The notes under the pieces: generated by a model | Databases searched by the model: none | Seen by the model: the letters and a program-made list of their open reading frames with translations, nothing else | What the model was told of the DNA's origin: nothing | Assembly: GCF_003217495.1 (NCBI RefSeq) | Contig: NZ_QJSW01000003.1 | Coordinates: 248,001-312,000, forward strand | Origin: Paenibacillus barcinonensis | GTDB taxonomy: Bacteria; Bacillota; Bacilli; Paenibacillales; Paenibacillaceae | Reading direction: 5' to 3' | Length of the DNA: 64,000 nucleotides | Shown: piece after piece, positions 27,204-35,093 of the stretch | How positions within the stretch are numbered: the stretch's first letter is position 1 | Layout of the letters: each line of letters starts with the position of its first letter | Made by a program: the position numbers and the translations under genes

Positions 27204-27542
27204 CTAGTCCGCAAAATAATCATCTGGCATATATTCAATTTCCGACTTGGCGTAAATCGTAAGGGTATGCCGATCTTGATCATACGTGACACGATCGCCA
27301 TCAACATAGTACCAGTGCTTCGTCAGAGGACGATCTTTGCGCTGTACAAAGCGAAATACGTTTAATTCCTGCTTCAGTTCAATAATCTTGGCAATCGTCT
27401 GCTCATTCAGCCCCGTTACGGTGAACACGTAACCTGAGCCTTCCTTCTGAAAGCGATAGGACAGCGCTGCATCTGTTTTACTGTTCGCCAGCCCGCGTCC
27501 GGTTACTCCGTGCTTCACCATAAACCATTCCTGCTGTGCCAT
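27204..27542 (-). CDS. Hypothetical protein, 112 residues
   Basis: I do not recognise this family. The gene is real by context: it has a textbook site (AAAGGAGGAATTACACAT) before ATG 27542 and its own terminator. The protein is soluble, without signal peptide or membrane segment. A short start (MAQQEWFMVKHG) is followed by alternating hydrophobic/polar segments that look like beta strands (GYVFTVTGL, HWYYVDGDRVTY, HTLTIYAKSEIEYMP). There is no cysteine and no obvious catalytic motif. It is encoded upstream of the ger operon and downstream of the pirin gene on the same strand. Confidence 0.8.
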   Translation of the reverse strand: MAQQEWFMVKHGVTGRGLANSKTDAALSYRFQKEGSGYVFTVTGLNEQTIAKIIELKQELNVFRFVQRKDRPLTKHWYYVDGDRVTYDQDRHTLTIYAKSEIEYMPDDYFAD

Positions 27543-27593
27543 ATGTGTAATTCCTCCTTTGATTCTGGAAATGAGAATTAGTGGTTCTGCTTG

Positions 27594-28295
27594 TTACGGC
27601 AGATCAATTAACATATAAAAAGTGTCCTCATGCCCTTCCAGCCTCATCGAAGGAGTTTGCTCCACTCTAGCTGTATCTCCGGTGTGCAACACATGTTCAT
27701 TTTGCAGACCAAGCTTACCCTCAATGGAGAAAATGTACATCCGTCGGCCGGCAGGCTGCTCGAAATCAAGCGTCGCACCTTTAGCCAGCCGTCCAAGATA
27801 AATCGTCATATCCTGATGCACCGTGGCAGTCCGCGGCCCACCCTCGGAGGATGCAACAGGTATAAGGACACCTTCCAGAGCCGTTGTATCAAAGGAGGTG
27901 GTTTCGTAGGATGGCTGCAGCCCCTTGGTATGCGGCATAAACCACAGCTGGAGCAGTCTGACCTCTTCCGTATCGGAGGCATTATGCTCAGTATGAATGA
28001 CACCACTTCCTGCCGACATGCGCTGAATACTACCAAAGCCCGTTACAGCAACGTTACCAAGGCTGTCTTCATGTCTCAGCTTGCCGTTCAGTATTATGGA
28101 GACAATCTCCATATCACTGTGGGGATGTGCACCAAAACCGCGACCTGGAGCAATAACATCATCATTGGCAACCCGCATCGGACCAAAGGCGGTATTGTCC
28201 TGCTCGTAATATTCACCAAAGGAAAAGCTGTGACTCCCGCGCAACCACCCACGGTCAAAGCTGGAACGTGCTTCAGATGGAATGATCTTGATCAT
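27594..28295 (-). CDS. Pirin-family protein (bicupin)
   Basis: This roughly 233-residue pirin-like protein belongs to a group of metal-binding bicupins, some with quercetinase activity. The N-terminal cupin has GRGFGAHPHSDMEIVSIILNG-type sequence (key residues AHPHSDME near 50-57) and VIHTEHNAS near 95, giving the two His, His and Glu ligands. The second cupin is degenerate. Start ATG 28295 (MIKIIPSEAR) follows GAGGAGG, nine bases away. The upstream in-frame ATG overlaps that site, so it is rejected. Role unknown; often part of redox responses. Confidence 0.88.
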   Translation of the reverse strand: MIKIIPSEARSSFDRGWLRGSHSFSFGEYYEQDNTAFGPMRVANDDVIAPGRGFGAHPHSDMEIVSIILNGKLRHEDSLGNVAVTGFGSIQRMSAGSGVIHTEHNASDTEEVRLLQLWFMPHTKGLQPSYETTSFDTTALEGVLIPVASSEGGPRTATVHQDMTIYLGRLAKGATLDFEQPAGRRMYIFSIEGKLGLQNEHVLHTGDTARVEQTPSMRLEGHEDTFYMLIDLP

Positions 28296-28433
28296 ATTGT
28301 GCAACCTCCTCATATCTATTGTAATGCCTGTTTGATTTGTTCTTGTCTGTTCTTATTTTTCCTTAGTAGCATACTTATTCTCATTATATCAGACATCAAG
28401 GGCATTCGTCCAAGCTTCAGATACAATTGTAAA

Positions 28434-28509
28434 AATGAAAAAAAGCCCTTGATCCAGCCATTCGATCAGGCAAACCTCGTTGGCTGATTGAATGAAGAGA
28501 TCAGGGGCT
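28434..28509 (-). terminator. Long-stem terminator after the DoxX gene
   Basis: On the minus strand AGCCCCTGATC pairs with GATCAAGGGCT. An inner imperfect stem (CATTCAATCAG / CTGATCGAATG) and a seven-T run follow the pattern of an extended intrinsic terminator. Confidence 0.8.
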
Positions 28510-28589
28510 GAATAGAGCTCGCGAACATAGCAACCGGCACGCGAAGAGCCTTGACGTTTGAGTTATTGCTTATCCAGCATTTACACAGA

Positions 28590-29006
28590 TCAGGCGCTCA
28601 CGTTCTGTCGTGCATTCCCCTGTCTGTTAAACAGATAATCCAGTGCCAAGAAACGACTGCCGGTCAGAAGCAGCGTCAATGATCCAGCCATCAGCATATA
28701 ATCCAGCTCTGTCCCATTCAGGAACGGCTGACCCGCCTTGGCTGTGAATACTGCTCCTACCATTACAGCGATGAATAAAGCTGCAAATACACGGGTACCC
28801 AAACCGAGAATAACAGCCGCACCACCAGCAAGCTCAATAATAGCAACGACAGAAGCCATAAAACCCGGAATGCCTATGCTTTCAAAAAAACCGACAGTAC
28901 CGCTTATTCCACCCTCGAATTTGCTCCAGCCGTGCAGTACAAAGATCAAACCAATCATAATTCGCAAGAAAAACAGGCCCATTTCAACACTTTTGTTATT
29001 CATCAT
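28590..29006 (-). CDS. DoxX-family membrane protein
   Basis: The 138-residue protein has four hydrophobic helices and the DoxX start LFFLRIMIGLIFVLHGWSKFEGG, with IELAGGAAVILGLGTR in the middle. DoxX proteins are associated with quinone-linked or thiol redox processes, but their biochemical role is poorly defined. Two ATG codons in tandem (29006, 29003) follow GGGGAG; the second has the better spacing. It is a single-gene unit with its own terminator. Confidence 0.88.
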   Translation of the reverse strand: MMNNKSVEMGLFFLRIMIGLIFVLHGWSKFEGGISGTVGFFESIGIPGFMASVVAIIELAGGAAVILGLGTRVFAALFIAVMVGAVFTAKAGQPFLNGTELDYMLMAGSLTLLLTGSRFLALDYLFNRQGNARQNVSA

Positions 29007-29061
29007 TCATCTCCCCATTTCAATCAAATTTAGTTCATGATAATTCTTGATTCGAACGTGC

Positions 29062-29925
29062 CTATCCAATCGACCAGACAAAAAGAATGGACAGCAATAG
29101 AAATACCGTTGCCGAGATGAGAATTGCATAACGCGGCAAACGCAGCTTAACGTCCCGTTCAGGGTCCAGCAGCCTTGAGATGCGCACGTTCACCGACGTA
29201 TCGGCAAAAGAAGACTGGATAATCTGTGGTCTGCTCTCTCCCGTTGATGGTGAACATGCACGCAGCAGCTTCAGAAGTGCACTGCCAATACCCACCGCAT
29301 TTCCTGTACGTTCAATGGCTTCGTTGTCTGCCAGAATCTCTCGCACAATGCGATATTGCTGTGACGTATGCTTGAGCACAGGGATATAGGGCATCATGGC
29401 AGCAAAGACGGAAAGCAATGTTGTTTTGAGTGGATCACGATGCCACAGATGATGAACCTCGTGATAAACGACTGCCTTTTCTTCTTCCGTATCCAGCATC
29501 TGCAGTAATCCTGTAGAGAGCACAATACAAGGTCTCCACATCCCGATCGTAAAAGCAACCGGTGAGGACTGCTCCACCACAAGGAACCTCGGCCTTCTCA
29601 GATGCTCATATCTTGCATTGAGCCTTGCCGACAAGCTGCGATTCTCCATTGAACGCAGCTTGTTCACCGCCGCTCTTGTTTGAATCATGCGAACAGACAG
29701 CAGCCAGCTTGTCCCGGCAAACGTCAGCAGTACCAGCACCAGCAGTAAATGCCCTACCGACATCCAGCCCATGCGGCTCATCCAGTGATTGCACAGCCAC
29801 AGCAGGTTAAGCCGGATATCCCAACCAAATAATTTGTACATTGCATACATAAACATCTGAACCAGCACCAACACCGGAATACCCAACCCAACGGTGAACA
29901 ACATCCTGGAGCGAGTCTTCCACAT
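29062..29925 (-). CDS. M56-family (BlaR1/MecR1-type) membrane metallopeptidase without sensor domain
   Basis: The 287-residue protein has N-terminal membrane helices (about 8-30 and 58-80), the zinc-peptidase motif HEVHH in VVYHEVHHLWHRD (near residue 154), the third-ligand region LADNEAIERTG near 200 and a last helix at 265-285. In BlaR1 and MecR1 such a protease cleaves the repressor when an extracellular penicillin-binding domain is acylated. Here the protein stops after the final helix and has no such sensor. It is one base downstream of the BlaI-like repressor gene, so the two form a repressor/protease pair. The inducer is unknown. Confidence 0.9.
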   Translation of the reverse strand: MWKTRSRMLFTVGLGIPVLVLVQMFMYAMYKLFGWDIRLNLLWLCNHWMSRMGWMSVGHLLLVLVLLTFAGTSWLLSVRMIQTRAAVNKLRSMENRSLSARLNARYEHLRRPRFLVVEQSSPVAFTIGMWRPCIVLSTGLLQMLDTEEEKAVVYHEVHHLWHRDPLKTTLLSVFAAMMPYIPVLKHTSQQYRIVREILADNEAIERTGNAVGIGSALLKLLRACSPSTGESRPQIIQSSFADTSVNVRISRLLDPERDVKLRLPRYAILISATVFLLLSILFVWSIG

Positions 29926-29926
29926 A

Positions 29927-30343
29927 TTACTCGTTTTCCTTTTTCCACTGTTTAATCTTCATTTCGAGTCGTTCAATCAATCCTTCGTCAGCTTCATCGA
30001 GCGCGTCCAGCATATGATTTAATGCCAGCGTCCCGAATTCATCCACCAGCTCCTGGGACAATTCCTTGGATTGATCGTTCATAAACGCCTCCCTGCTCTG
30101 TACCGGCTGGTACAATGATGTGCGGCCCTTCTGTGTTTTGCCAAGCAATCCCTTATCCACCAAACGATTCATTACGGTCATGACGGTATTAAAATTGACG
30201 TCTTTGTCTTGTTCCAGTGCAGTCTGTACTTCGCGAATGCTGCTTCCGGGACGAGCCCACAGAATGTCCATAATCCGGGCCTCCAGCGGACCAAAGAAAC
30301 GGTTCAGCCCACGCTCACCCACTTTGAAATTGTGTATTCTCAT
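29927..30343 (-). CDS. BlaI/MecI/CopY-family transcriptional repressor
   Basis: This 138-residue winged-helix repressor has LEARIMDILWARPGSSIREVQTALE (winged helix start) and NFNTVMTVMNRLVDKGLLGKTQKGR (recognition helix region) at residues 20-75, followed by a helical dimerisation tail. The family represses its own operon until the partner protease cleaves it. The start ATG 30343 follows GAGGGGTG, and a palindromic operator lies 16 bp upstream (30359-30377). It is followed at once by the M56 peptidase gene. Confidence 0.93.
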   Translation of the reverse strand: MRIHNFKVGERGLNRFFGPLEARIMDILWARPGSSIREVQTALEQDKDVNFNTVMTVMNRLVDKGLLGKTQKGRTSLYQPVQSREAFMNDQSKELSQELVDEFGTLALNHMLDALDEADEGLIERLEMKIKQWKKENE

Positions 30344-30358
30344 ATTCTGACACCCCTC

Positions 30359-30377
30359 ACACTACCCATTGTAGTGT
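30359..30377. promoter_or_regulatory. BlaI/MecI-type operator
   Basis: Perfect inverted repeat ACACTAC-N5-GTAGTGT, close to the TACA/TGTA-type dyads bound by this repressor family. Its position just upstream of the repressor start suggests autoregulation of the repressor-peptidase pair. Confidence 0.8.
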
Positions 30378-30462
30378 CCATGGATCAGAAGTCAACCTCT
30401 ATGTCAGCTATTTTATGTAAATGATTTGTAAAATTGTTTTTCATTTGAGTGTAAAAAGACTG

Positions 30463-30504
30463 CCAAAAACCGGGCCATTCCGCAATCATGCGATACGGCC
30501 CGGT
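30463..30504 (-). terminator. Rho-independent terminator after katA
   Basis: On the minus strand ACCGGGCC pairs with GGCCCGGT around an inner CGC/GCG stem, followed by TTTTTGG. It lies 78 bp beyond the catalase stop. Confidence 0.85.
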
Positions 30505-30581
30505 ATATATGACAGACCTTGATGTGTTGTTCCACCTGTTCTACATCACAGATATCAGTAAAGCGATGCCTCCCGCAAGTG

Positions 30582-32033
30582 TTACTTCGGCATATGCCCG
30601 GAAATATCTACACCCAGACCATGCGCCAGTCGTCCACCCAGTTGTCCATCGGCACGGAAAAAGTGGCACAAAGCTCTCATCTGAATATCTACAGGCACCG
30701 CTTTGAGATCATTCGTCAGATTATCCAGCAAATGCTGCTGCTCCACAGGTGTGAATGAGCGGAACAGTTCACCAGCCTGCGTGTAATCATCGGTTTTCTC
30801 GATCTTTTCTCTTGTTACATTTCCATGTAAAGGAACTTGGCTATCCCGGTACGTCGGGTCCTCCTGCGGGCTGCTGCCAGAGCTGTTAGGCTCATAGTTC
30901 ACTGGCGACGGGTCCTGATTGACATTCATCAAGCCGTCACGCTGATGATTGCGCACAGGCGCATACGGGCAGTTCACCGGAATCTGAAGATAGTTAGGTC
31001 CAAGACGGTGGCGCTGTGTATCTGGATAGGAGAACAGGCGTCCTTGTAACAACTTATCCTCAGAAGGCTCAATACCCGGCACAACTGCACTTGGAGAGAA
31101 TGCTGCCTGCTCCACTTCAGCAAAGAAGTTCTGAGGATTGCGATTCAAGGTCATCGTGCCTACCGTTTGGAACGGCAGAATATCCTCCGGCCATGTTTTG
31201 GTCGGGTCCAGCGGGTCAAACGAGAAATCATGCATCTGTTCCGGCTTCAGCAACTGCACCTGAAGTTTCCACTGCGGATAATCCCCGTTTTTGATATGGT
31301 CATAGAGATCCCGTGTCGCATGATTGAAGTCCTGTCCCTGTACTTCCGAAGCCTCCTGACGGGAGAAGGCACGAACGCCCTGGACGGATTCCCATTTGTA
31401 TTTCACATAATGCACTTCACCCTGCCCATTGATCCATTTAAAAGCATGCACTCCGAAGCCGTCCATCTCGCGGTAACTCGCCGGAGTTCCCAAATCAGAG
31501 AATAGCCAGGTCATCATATGCGTGGATTCCGGCGTCAGCGTCATGAAATCCCAGTAACGTGCCGGGTCCTGAATGTTAGTATCTGGAGCCGGCTTCAAAG
31601 AGTGCACCATATCCGGGAATTTGATGGCATCCCGAATGAAAAATACCGGCAAATGGTTGCCGACAATATCGTAGTTGCCTTCACGTGTATAAAATTTAAC
31701 GGCGAATCCGCGCGGGTCGCGTGCCGTCTCGGGAGAGCCTGTGCCATGAATCACCGTCGAGAACCGTACAAGCACATCTGTTTCAGTACCCGGCTCTTGC
31801 AGGAAGTCAGCAGTTGTATATGCCTTCATGCTCTGCTCCAGCTTGAACACCCCATGTGCACCGGCCCCTCTCGCATGTACAACACGCTCAGGAATACGTT
31901 CACGGTCAAAGTGTGCAATCTTTTCAATCAGGTGGTAATCCTCTAGCAAGGTTGGCCCTCTTCTTCCCGCTGTTCGTGAATTCTGGTTATCTCCTACGGG
32001 TGCTCCCTGATTGGTTGTCAAACGCTCTGTCAT
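30582..32033 (-). CDS. katA: Heme catalase (small-subunit type)
   Basis: Catalase disproportionates hydrogen peroxide in the cytoplasm. At 483 residues it has the size of the small-subunit monofunctional catalases. The distal catalytic His is in VVHARGAGAHGVF (residues 51-63), the Asn in DIVGNHLPVFF and the proximal heme-ligand Tyr in RLFSYPDTQRHRLG. The start ATG 32033 follows AGAGGAGG. A PerR-type regulator is encoded 1.1 kb upstream on the same strand, and two PerR-box-like sites lie 88-120 bp upstream of the start, so peroxide control is likely. Confidence 0.96.
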   Translation of the reverse strand: MTERLTTNQGAPVGDNQNSRTAGRRGPTLLEDYHLIEKIAHFDRERIPERVVHARGAGAHGVFKLEQSMKAYTTADFLQEPGTETDVLVRFSTVIHGTGSPETARDPRGFAVKFYTREGNYDIVGNHLPVFFIRDAIKFPDMVHSLKPAPDTNIQDPARYWDFMTLTPESTHMMTWLFSDLGTPASYREMDGFGVHAFKWINGQGEVHYVKYKWESVQGVRAFSRQEASEVQGQDFNHATRDLYDHIKNGDYPQWKLQVQLLKPEQMHDFSFDPLDPTKTWPEDILPFQTVGTMTLNRNPQNFFAEVEQAAFSPSAVVPGIEPSEDKLLQGRLFSYPDTQRHRLGPNYLQIPVNCPYAPVRNHQRDGLMNVNQDPSPVNYEPNSSGSSPQEDPTYRDSQVPLHGNVTREKIEKTDDYTQAGELFRSFTPVEQQHLLDNLTNDLKAVPVDIQMRALCHFFRADGQLGGRLAHGLGVDISGHMPK

Positions 32034-32120
32034 CCAGTCGTCCTCCTCTGAATTGGGTATTTGTTCTGCTGTATCTATCTACTAATTCCAATCATATTCG
32101 TCAGCTGCTTAAATATACAT

Positions 32121-32153
32121 TTAGACTTGATCTAACTGTTAAATTGATTCTAA
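32121..32153. promoter_or_regulatory. Two adjacent PerR-box-like sites upstream of katA
   Basis: TTAGACTTGATCTAA (32121-32135) and TTAAATTGATTCTAA (32139-32153) lie 18 bp apart. Against the PerR consensus TTATAATnATTATAA the second agrees at 11 of 14 fixed positions and the first at 9. They lie upstream of catalase, the classical PerR target. Confidence 0.5.
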
Positions 32154-32279
32154 CATGTCCAATACTCATACTGCATGAGGTTCGCATGAGGTTAAGATGA
32201 GATTGTTAAACGTAAGATGAATGAAGCATGAAGGGCCTGAACAGACATCCTGTCCACCCGTGATAACCATTCAAAAATA

Positions 32280-32325
32280 AAATAAAGCGCAGACCGTTTA
32301 TTAAACGATCTACGCTTTATTTAAA
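32280..32325. terminator. Bidirectional-type terminator after the response-regulator gene
   Basis: A long imperfect stem (AATAAAGCG-AGA-CGTTT / AAACG-TCT-CGCTTTATT) with a short TTAA loop and T-rich sequence on both sides. It ends the PerR/response-regulator transcript on the minus strand. Confidence 0.7.
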
Positions 32326-32386
32326 CATTTTCGCACGGGAAAGGGCCCCGTACGCTGTATCTTTTTCCTCATGAATGTGTAGCTGT

Positions 32387-33199
32387 TTAATCCGCGAGAC
32401 GGTAACCCACACCTCGTACCGTAACGATGTACTGCGGCGAAGACGCATTATCACCCAACTTTTTGCGCAAGCTCTTGATATGAACATCGACTACATTGCT
32501 TCCACCCGTAAAATCAGTTTCCCAAATGTCGCTGAGCATCTCTTCACGAGAGATGACTGCGCCTTTGGCATCAATCAGCTTGAGCAGCAGATCATATTCA
32601 GTCTTGGTCAGGTGAATCCGCATATCGTCACGCTGTACACTCATCCGTTCGCGATCCAGCAACAGGTCCTTAAAGCCAATGCGTTGTCCCTCTTCAGGCA
32701 AAAATGCACGCTTGGGCATAACAGGGCTGCTGCCAATCATTCGCTGAACCCGGTAAAGTGCTTCCTGCGGGCGAGCCGGCCACACAAGCAACTCCTCCTG
32801 CAACATGGGGCCGCTTGCACTGCCAATCATCTTCTCACCAACCAGATAGAGACAAGGTGTCGTGTTCTCGGCCTCACGATTCAAACGGCTGCTGATTCCC
32901 GTAAATGCGTCAATGGTTCCGGCCACAGACAGATCATAGATTAGCAGATCAAATACTAACCGTTCATGCAAATCCGGTTCCCAGCGATGAAACACAAGCA
33001 CGTCAAAGCAGCTGTCGGTCAAGGCTTTCACCAGCTCATGCACTTGACCAGGCATTGGACTAATCAGAATAACCCGCCGGGTTATTGGACAGTTATCCAC
33101 TAACGGTGCAGGTTCAGCCTCAGCCAGAGAAGGCTTGACCCGAAGTGGCAACCGTCGGCCCGACCATTTCACCTTTACTTGATCCGTTTGTTTCTGCAT
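32387..33199 (-). CDS. OmpR/PhoB-type DNA-binding protein with degenerate receiver
   Basis: The 270-residue protein has a receiver-like domain at about residues 40-150 and a winged-helix trans_reg_C domain at about 172-268 (MRIHLTKTEYDLLLKLI, VVDVHIKSLRKKLG, YIVTVRGVGYRLAD). In the receiver the central Asp (LLIYDLS) is kept. The paired acidic residues of the first loop are replaced (ILISPMP), and the conserved Lys of the last strand is missing (LVWPARP). Phosphorylation is therefore doubtful. No histidine kinase gene is adjacent. It overlaps the 3' end of the PerR gene by 25 bases, so both are one transcript. Confidence 0.85.
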   Translation of the reverse strand: MQKQTDQVKVKWSGRRLPLRVKPSLAEAEPAPLVDNCPITRRVILISPMPGQVHELVKALTDSCFDVLVFHRWEPDLHERLVFDLLIYDLSVAGTIDAFTGISSRLNREAENTTPCLYLVGEKMIGSASGPMLQEELLVWPARPQEALYRVQRMIGSSPVMPKRAFLPEEGQRIGFKDLLLDRERMSVQRDDMRIHLTKTEYDLLLKLIDAKGAVISREEMLSDIWETDFTGGSNVVDVHIKSLRKKLGDNASSPQYIVTVRGVGYRLAD

Positions 33200-33570
33200 T
33201 CCGCGCAGACACCTCCAAATACAACATGTGCATGATCAATTGCATAACCGGTCTCTGCCGCTACCTGCTGCATCCATTGTGGAGGAACCTCTGTCATCAC
33301 CTCGTCCACTTTACCGCATACTTCACACATAATATGCTGATGATCATCCATTCGGGCGTCATATCGACTTGCTGTTTCGCCAAGTTTAAGCTCTCTAATC
33401 AGCTCTTTATCTGTTAAATAACGAAGCGAGTTATAGACCGTACCATAAGCCAGATTATATCCTTGCTCAACCAGCCGATTCATCACATCGGCAGCTGTTG
33501 GATGGTCTTCTGATTTACGCACGACATCATATACGGCTTGCCGCTGTATCGTCAAATTTAATGTTTTCAC
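33175..33570 (-). CDS. perR: PerR-type Fur-family peroxide/metal-responsive repressor
   Basis: This 131-residue Fur-family regulator has a winged helix at about residues 1-80 (AYGTVYNSLRYL is the recognition region) and a dimer/metal domain after it. Structural zinc is bound by CEVC and CAEC. Regulatory ligands align with PerR: HPTAADV (H37), SRYDA (D85) and DDHQHIMC (H91, H93). At the position of Asp104 it has Glu (CGKVDE), as in Fur. GTG 33570 follows AAAGGGG. It lies upstream of the response regulator and catalase, which supports a PerR role. Confidence 0.8.
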   Translation of the reverse strand: MKTLNLTIQRQAVYDVVRKSEDHPTAADVMNRLVEQGYNLAYGTVYNSLRYLTDKELIRELKLGETASRYDARMDDHQHIMCEVCGKVDEVMTEVPPQWMQQVAAETGYAIDHAHVVFGGVCAECRNKRIK

Positions 33571-33589
33571 AACCCATACCCCTTTATAT

Positions 33590-33619
33590 TGTTCTCAGAA
33601 TATATATTGAATTAGAACA
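33590..33619. promoter_or_regulatory. Inverted repeat upstream of perR
   Basis: TGTTCT...AGAACA, 30 bp overall with an AT-rich centre (ATATATATTGA), 20 bp upstream of the GTG start. It could be an autoregulatory operator, but it does not match the PerR box well. Confidence 0.35.
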
Positions 33620-33853
33620 TTTAAACAATTCTATCGTTCGTTTGCTCATCTATACAAAATGCTTATTTATTTTGATTTAGATTAAGTATAAATCTTAATG
33701 TATATCGAGTCAATATTGTACCGTTTATATTTACTTTTGGAATTTTATAGCGCCTGAGAACCAAACCCTTCAAACATTTGGGATTATATGGTTCGCTAGA
33801 GCATTGATTTTCAGATAAAATAGAGTGATGTGCGTAAAAGGGGGGAATGCTGG

Positions 33854-34975
33854 TTGTTAAGCACTTTTTTTGTGAATATCTGTGTGATAATTACCTTTAT
33901 GTACTTGTCAGGAATTATCGCTAAATTCTACAGCATTCGATTGCCTTTTCCCTCGCTGCGTGTTCAGATGATCGGCGGCTTGTTATTTGGTTTATACGGT
34001 ACTGTGCTTATGAACTATTCCTTTCATATAAATGACAGCACAATTGTAGATCTGCGGCATCTGGCCATTGTGACTGCAGCAGTATATCTTGGCGGACTTG
34101 CTTCAGTGATTTCTGGTTTTATTATCGCGATTCTTCGCATCCTGATGTTTGGCATAACCTCATCTGCTATTGATGCCGCATTCATCATGATCCTGCTTGG
34201 ACTATCGGGTGTATACTTTGCCTATGCCTCATGGTCCAGACTAAGCAAAATTATCACCATGAACCTGCTTGGTATGTCAATGATCTTTGTTGTGCTGCTA
34301 ATGAATACAGACAGCATGAGCACCTTGATGAGAGTCTATCCAATACAGATGACCATTGCCTTCATCGGCGGTATTTTCATCTATTTCATTGCCGAATTTA
34401 TTAACAGATCCAATGAGATGTTATTTGTGCTGGAAAGACGGGCATCTACGGATCATCTGACAGATCTGAGCAATCGGCGGCAATTTGAACAATCCCTTCG
34501 GGCTGAGCTCCAGCATGCAAGACATTATCATCAGAAGCTGTCTCTGCTGGCAATTGATATTGACCGTTTCAAAAAAATAAATGATACGTACGGTCACTCT
34601 GCTGGCGATGCTGTACTCAAGCAACTGGGACAGCTGCTTGTTGAGCATGCACGCTCTACCGATCTCGTCTCTCGCCATGGCGGCGAAGAATTTGCAATTC
34701 TGCTACTCGATTGCGGATATCATCAATCCATAACTATTGCAGAATCTGTGCGAAAAGCTGTCGCCAGATCTCTGTTCACCCTGCCTGACGGTCAAACCGT
34801 AAAGCTGACCGTCTCGATTGGGGTTGCGGTCTACCCTGATCATTGTGACGATCACGAAGACAACGATCTTTATGACCAGGCTGACCGTGCTTTGTATGAA
34901 GCCAAAAATACGGGGCGCAACAGAGTATGCTCTTTGCCGCCCTATAATACCATCGTTGCCGAAGATGACTGGTAG
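33854..34975 (+). CDS. Diguanylate cyclase with N-terminal 5TM sensor (GGDEF)
   Basis: The protein makes the second messenger cyclic di-GMP. It has about 373 residues: five to six membrane helices (residues 3-185) of the 5TMR-LYT type, with SGIIAKFYSIRLPFPSLRVQ near the start, followed by a GGDEF domain (about 205-365). The active loop is RHGGEEF, the metal/substrate motif DIDRFKKINDTYGH is present, and an inhibitory site RxxD (RSTD) lies five residues before GGEEF. I choose TTG 33854 (MLSTFF) because GGGGGG lies eight bases upstream; a longer GTG frame at 33830 has no site. Its signal is unknown. Confidence 0.92.
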   Translation: MLSTFFVNICVIITFMYLSGIIAKFYSIRLPFPSLRVQMIGGLLFGLYGTVLMNYSFHINDSTIVDLRHLAIVTAAVYLGGLASVISGFIIAILRILMFGITSSAIDAAFIMILLGLSGVYFAYASWSRLSKIITMNLLGMSMIFVVLLMNTDSMSTLMRVYPIQMTIAFIGGIFIYFIAEFINRSNEMLFVLERRASTDHLTDLSNRRQFEQSLRAELQHARHYHQKLSLLAIDIDRFKKINDTYGHSAGDAVLKQLGQLLVEHARSTDLVSRHGGEEFAILLLDCGYHQSITIAESVRKAVARSLFTLPDGQTVKLTVSIGVAVYPDHCDDHEDNDLYDQADRALYEAKNTGRNRVCSLPPYNTIVAEDDW

Positions 34976-34999
34976 TAGAATTTGAACGGTTGCCACAGC

Positions 35000-35050
35000 A
35001 AAAGGGATGCCATCTGCCTTAATCATGGGCAGTTGGACATCCCTTTTCTA
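35000..35050. terminator. Bidirectional terminator between GGDEF and aldo/keto reductase genes
   Basis: AAAAGGGATG pairs with CATCCCTTTT, with an inner CTGCC/GGGCAG stem. It serves the converging genes on both sides (A-rich left arm, T-rich right arm). Confidence 0.85.
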
Positions 35051-35093
35051 TATCCTTCCTTACACTCTCGCGTAAATAGATGCTGCTTCTTAA

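Larger units (their letters stand above)
32034..32386. other. katA upstream region
   Basis: This 353-bp gap holds the PerR-box candidates (32121-32153) and a terminator for the response-regulator gene (32280-32325). The rest is unremarkable. Confidence 0.6.
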
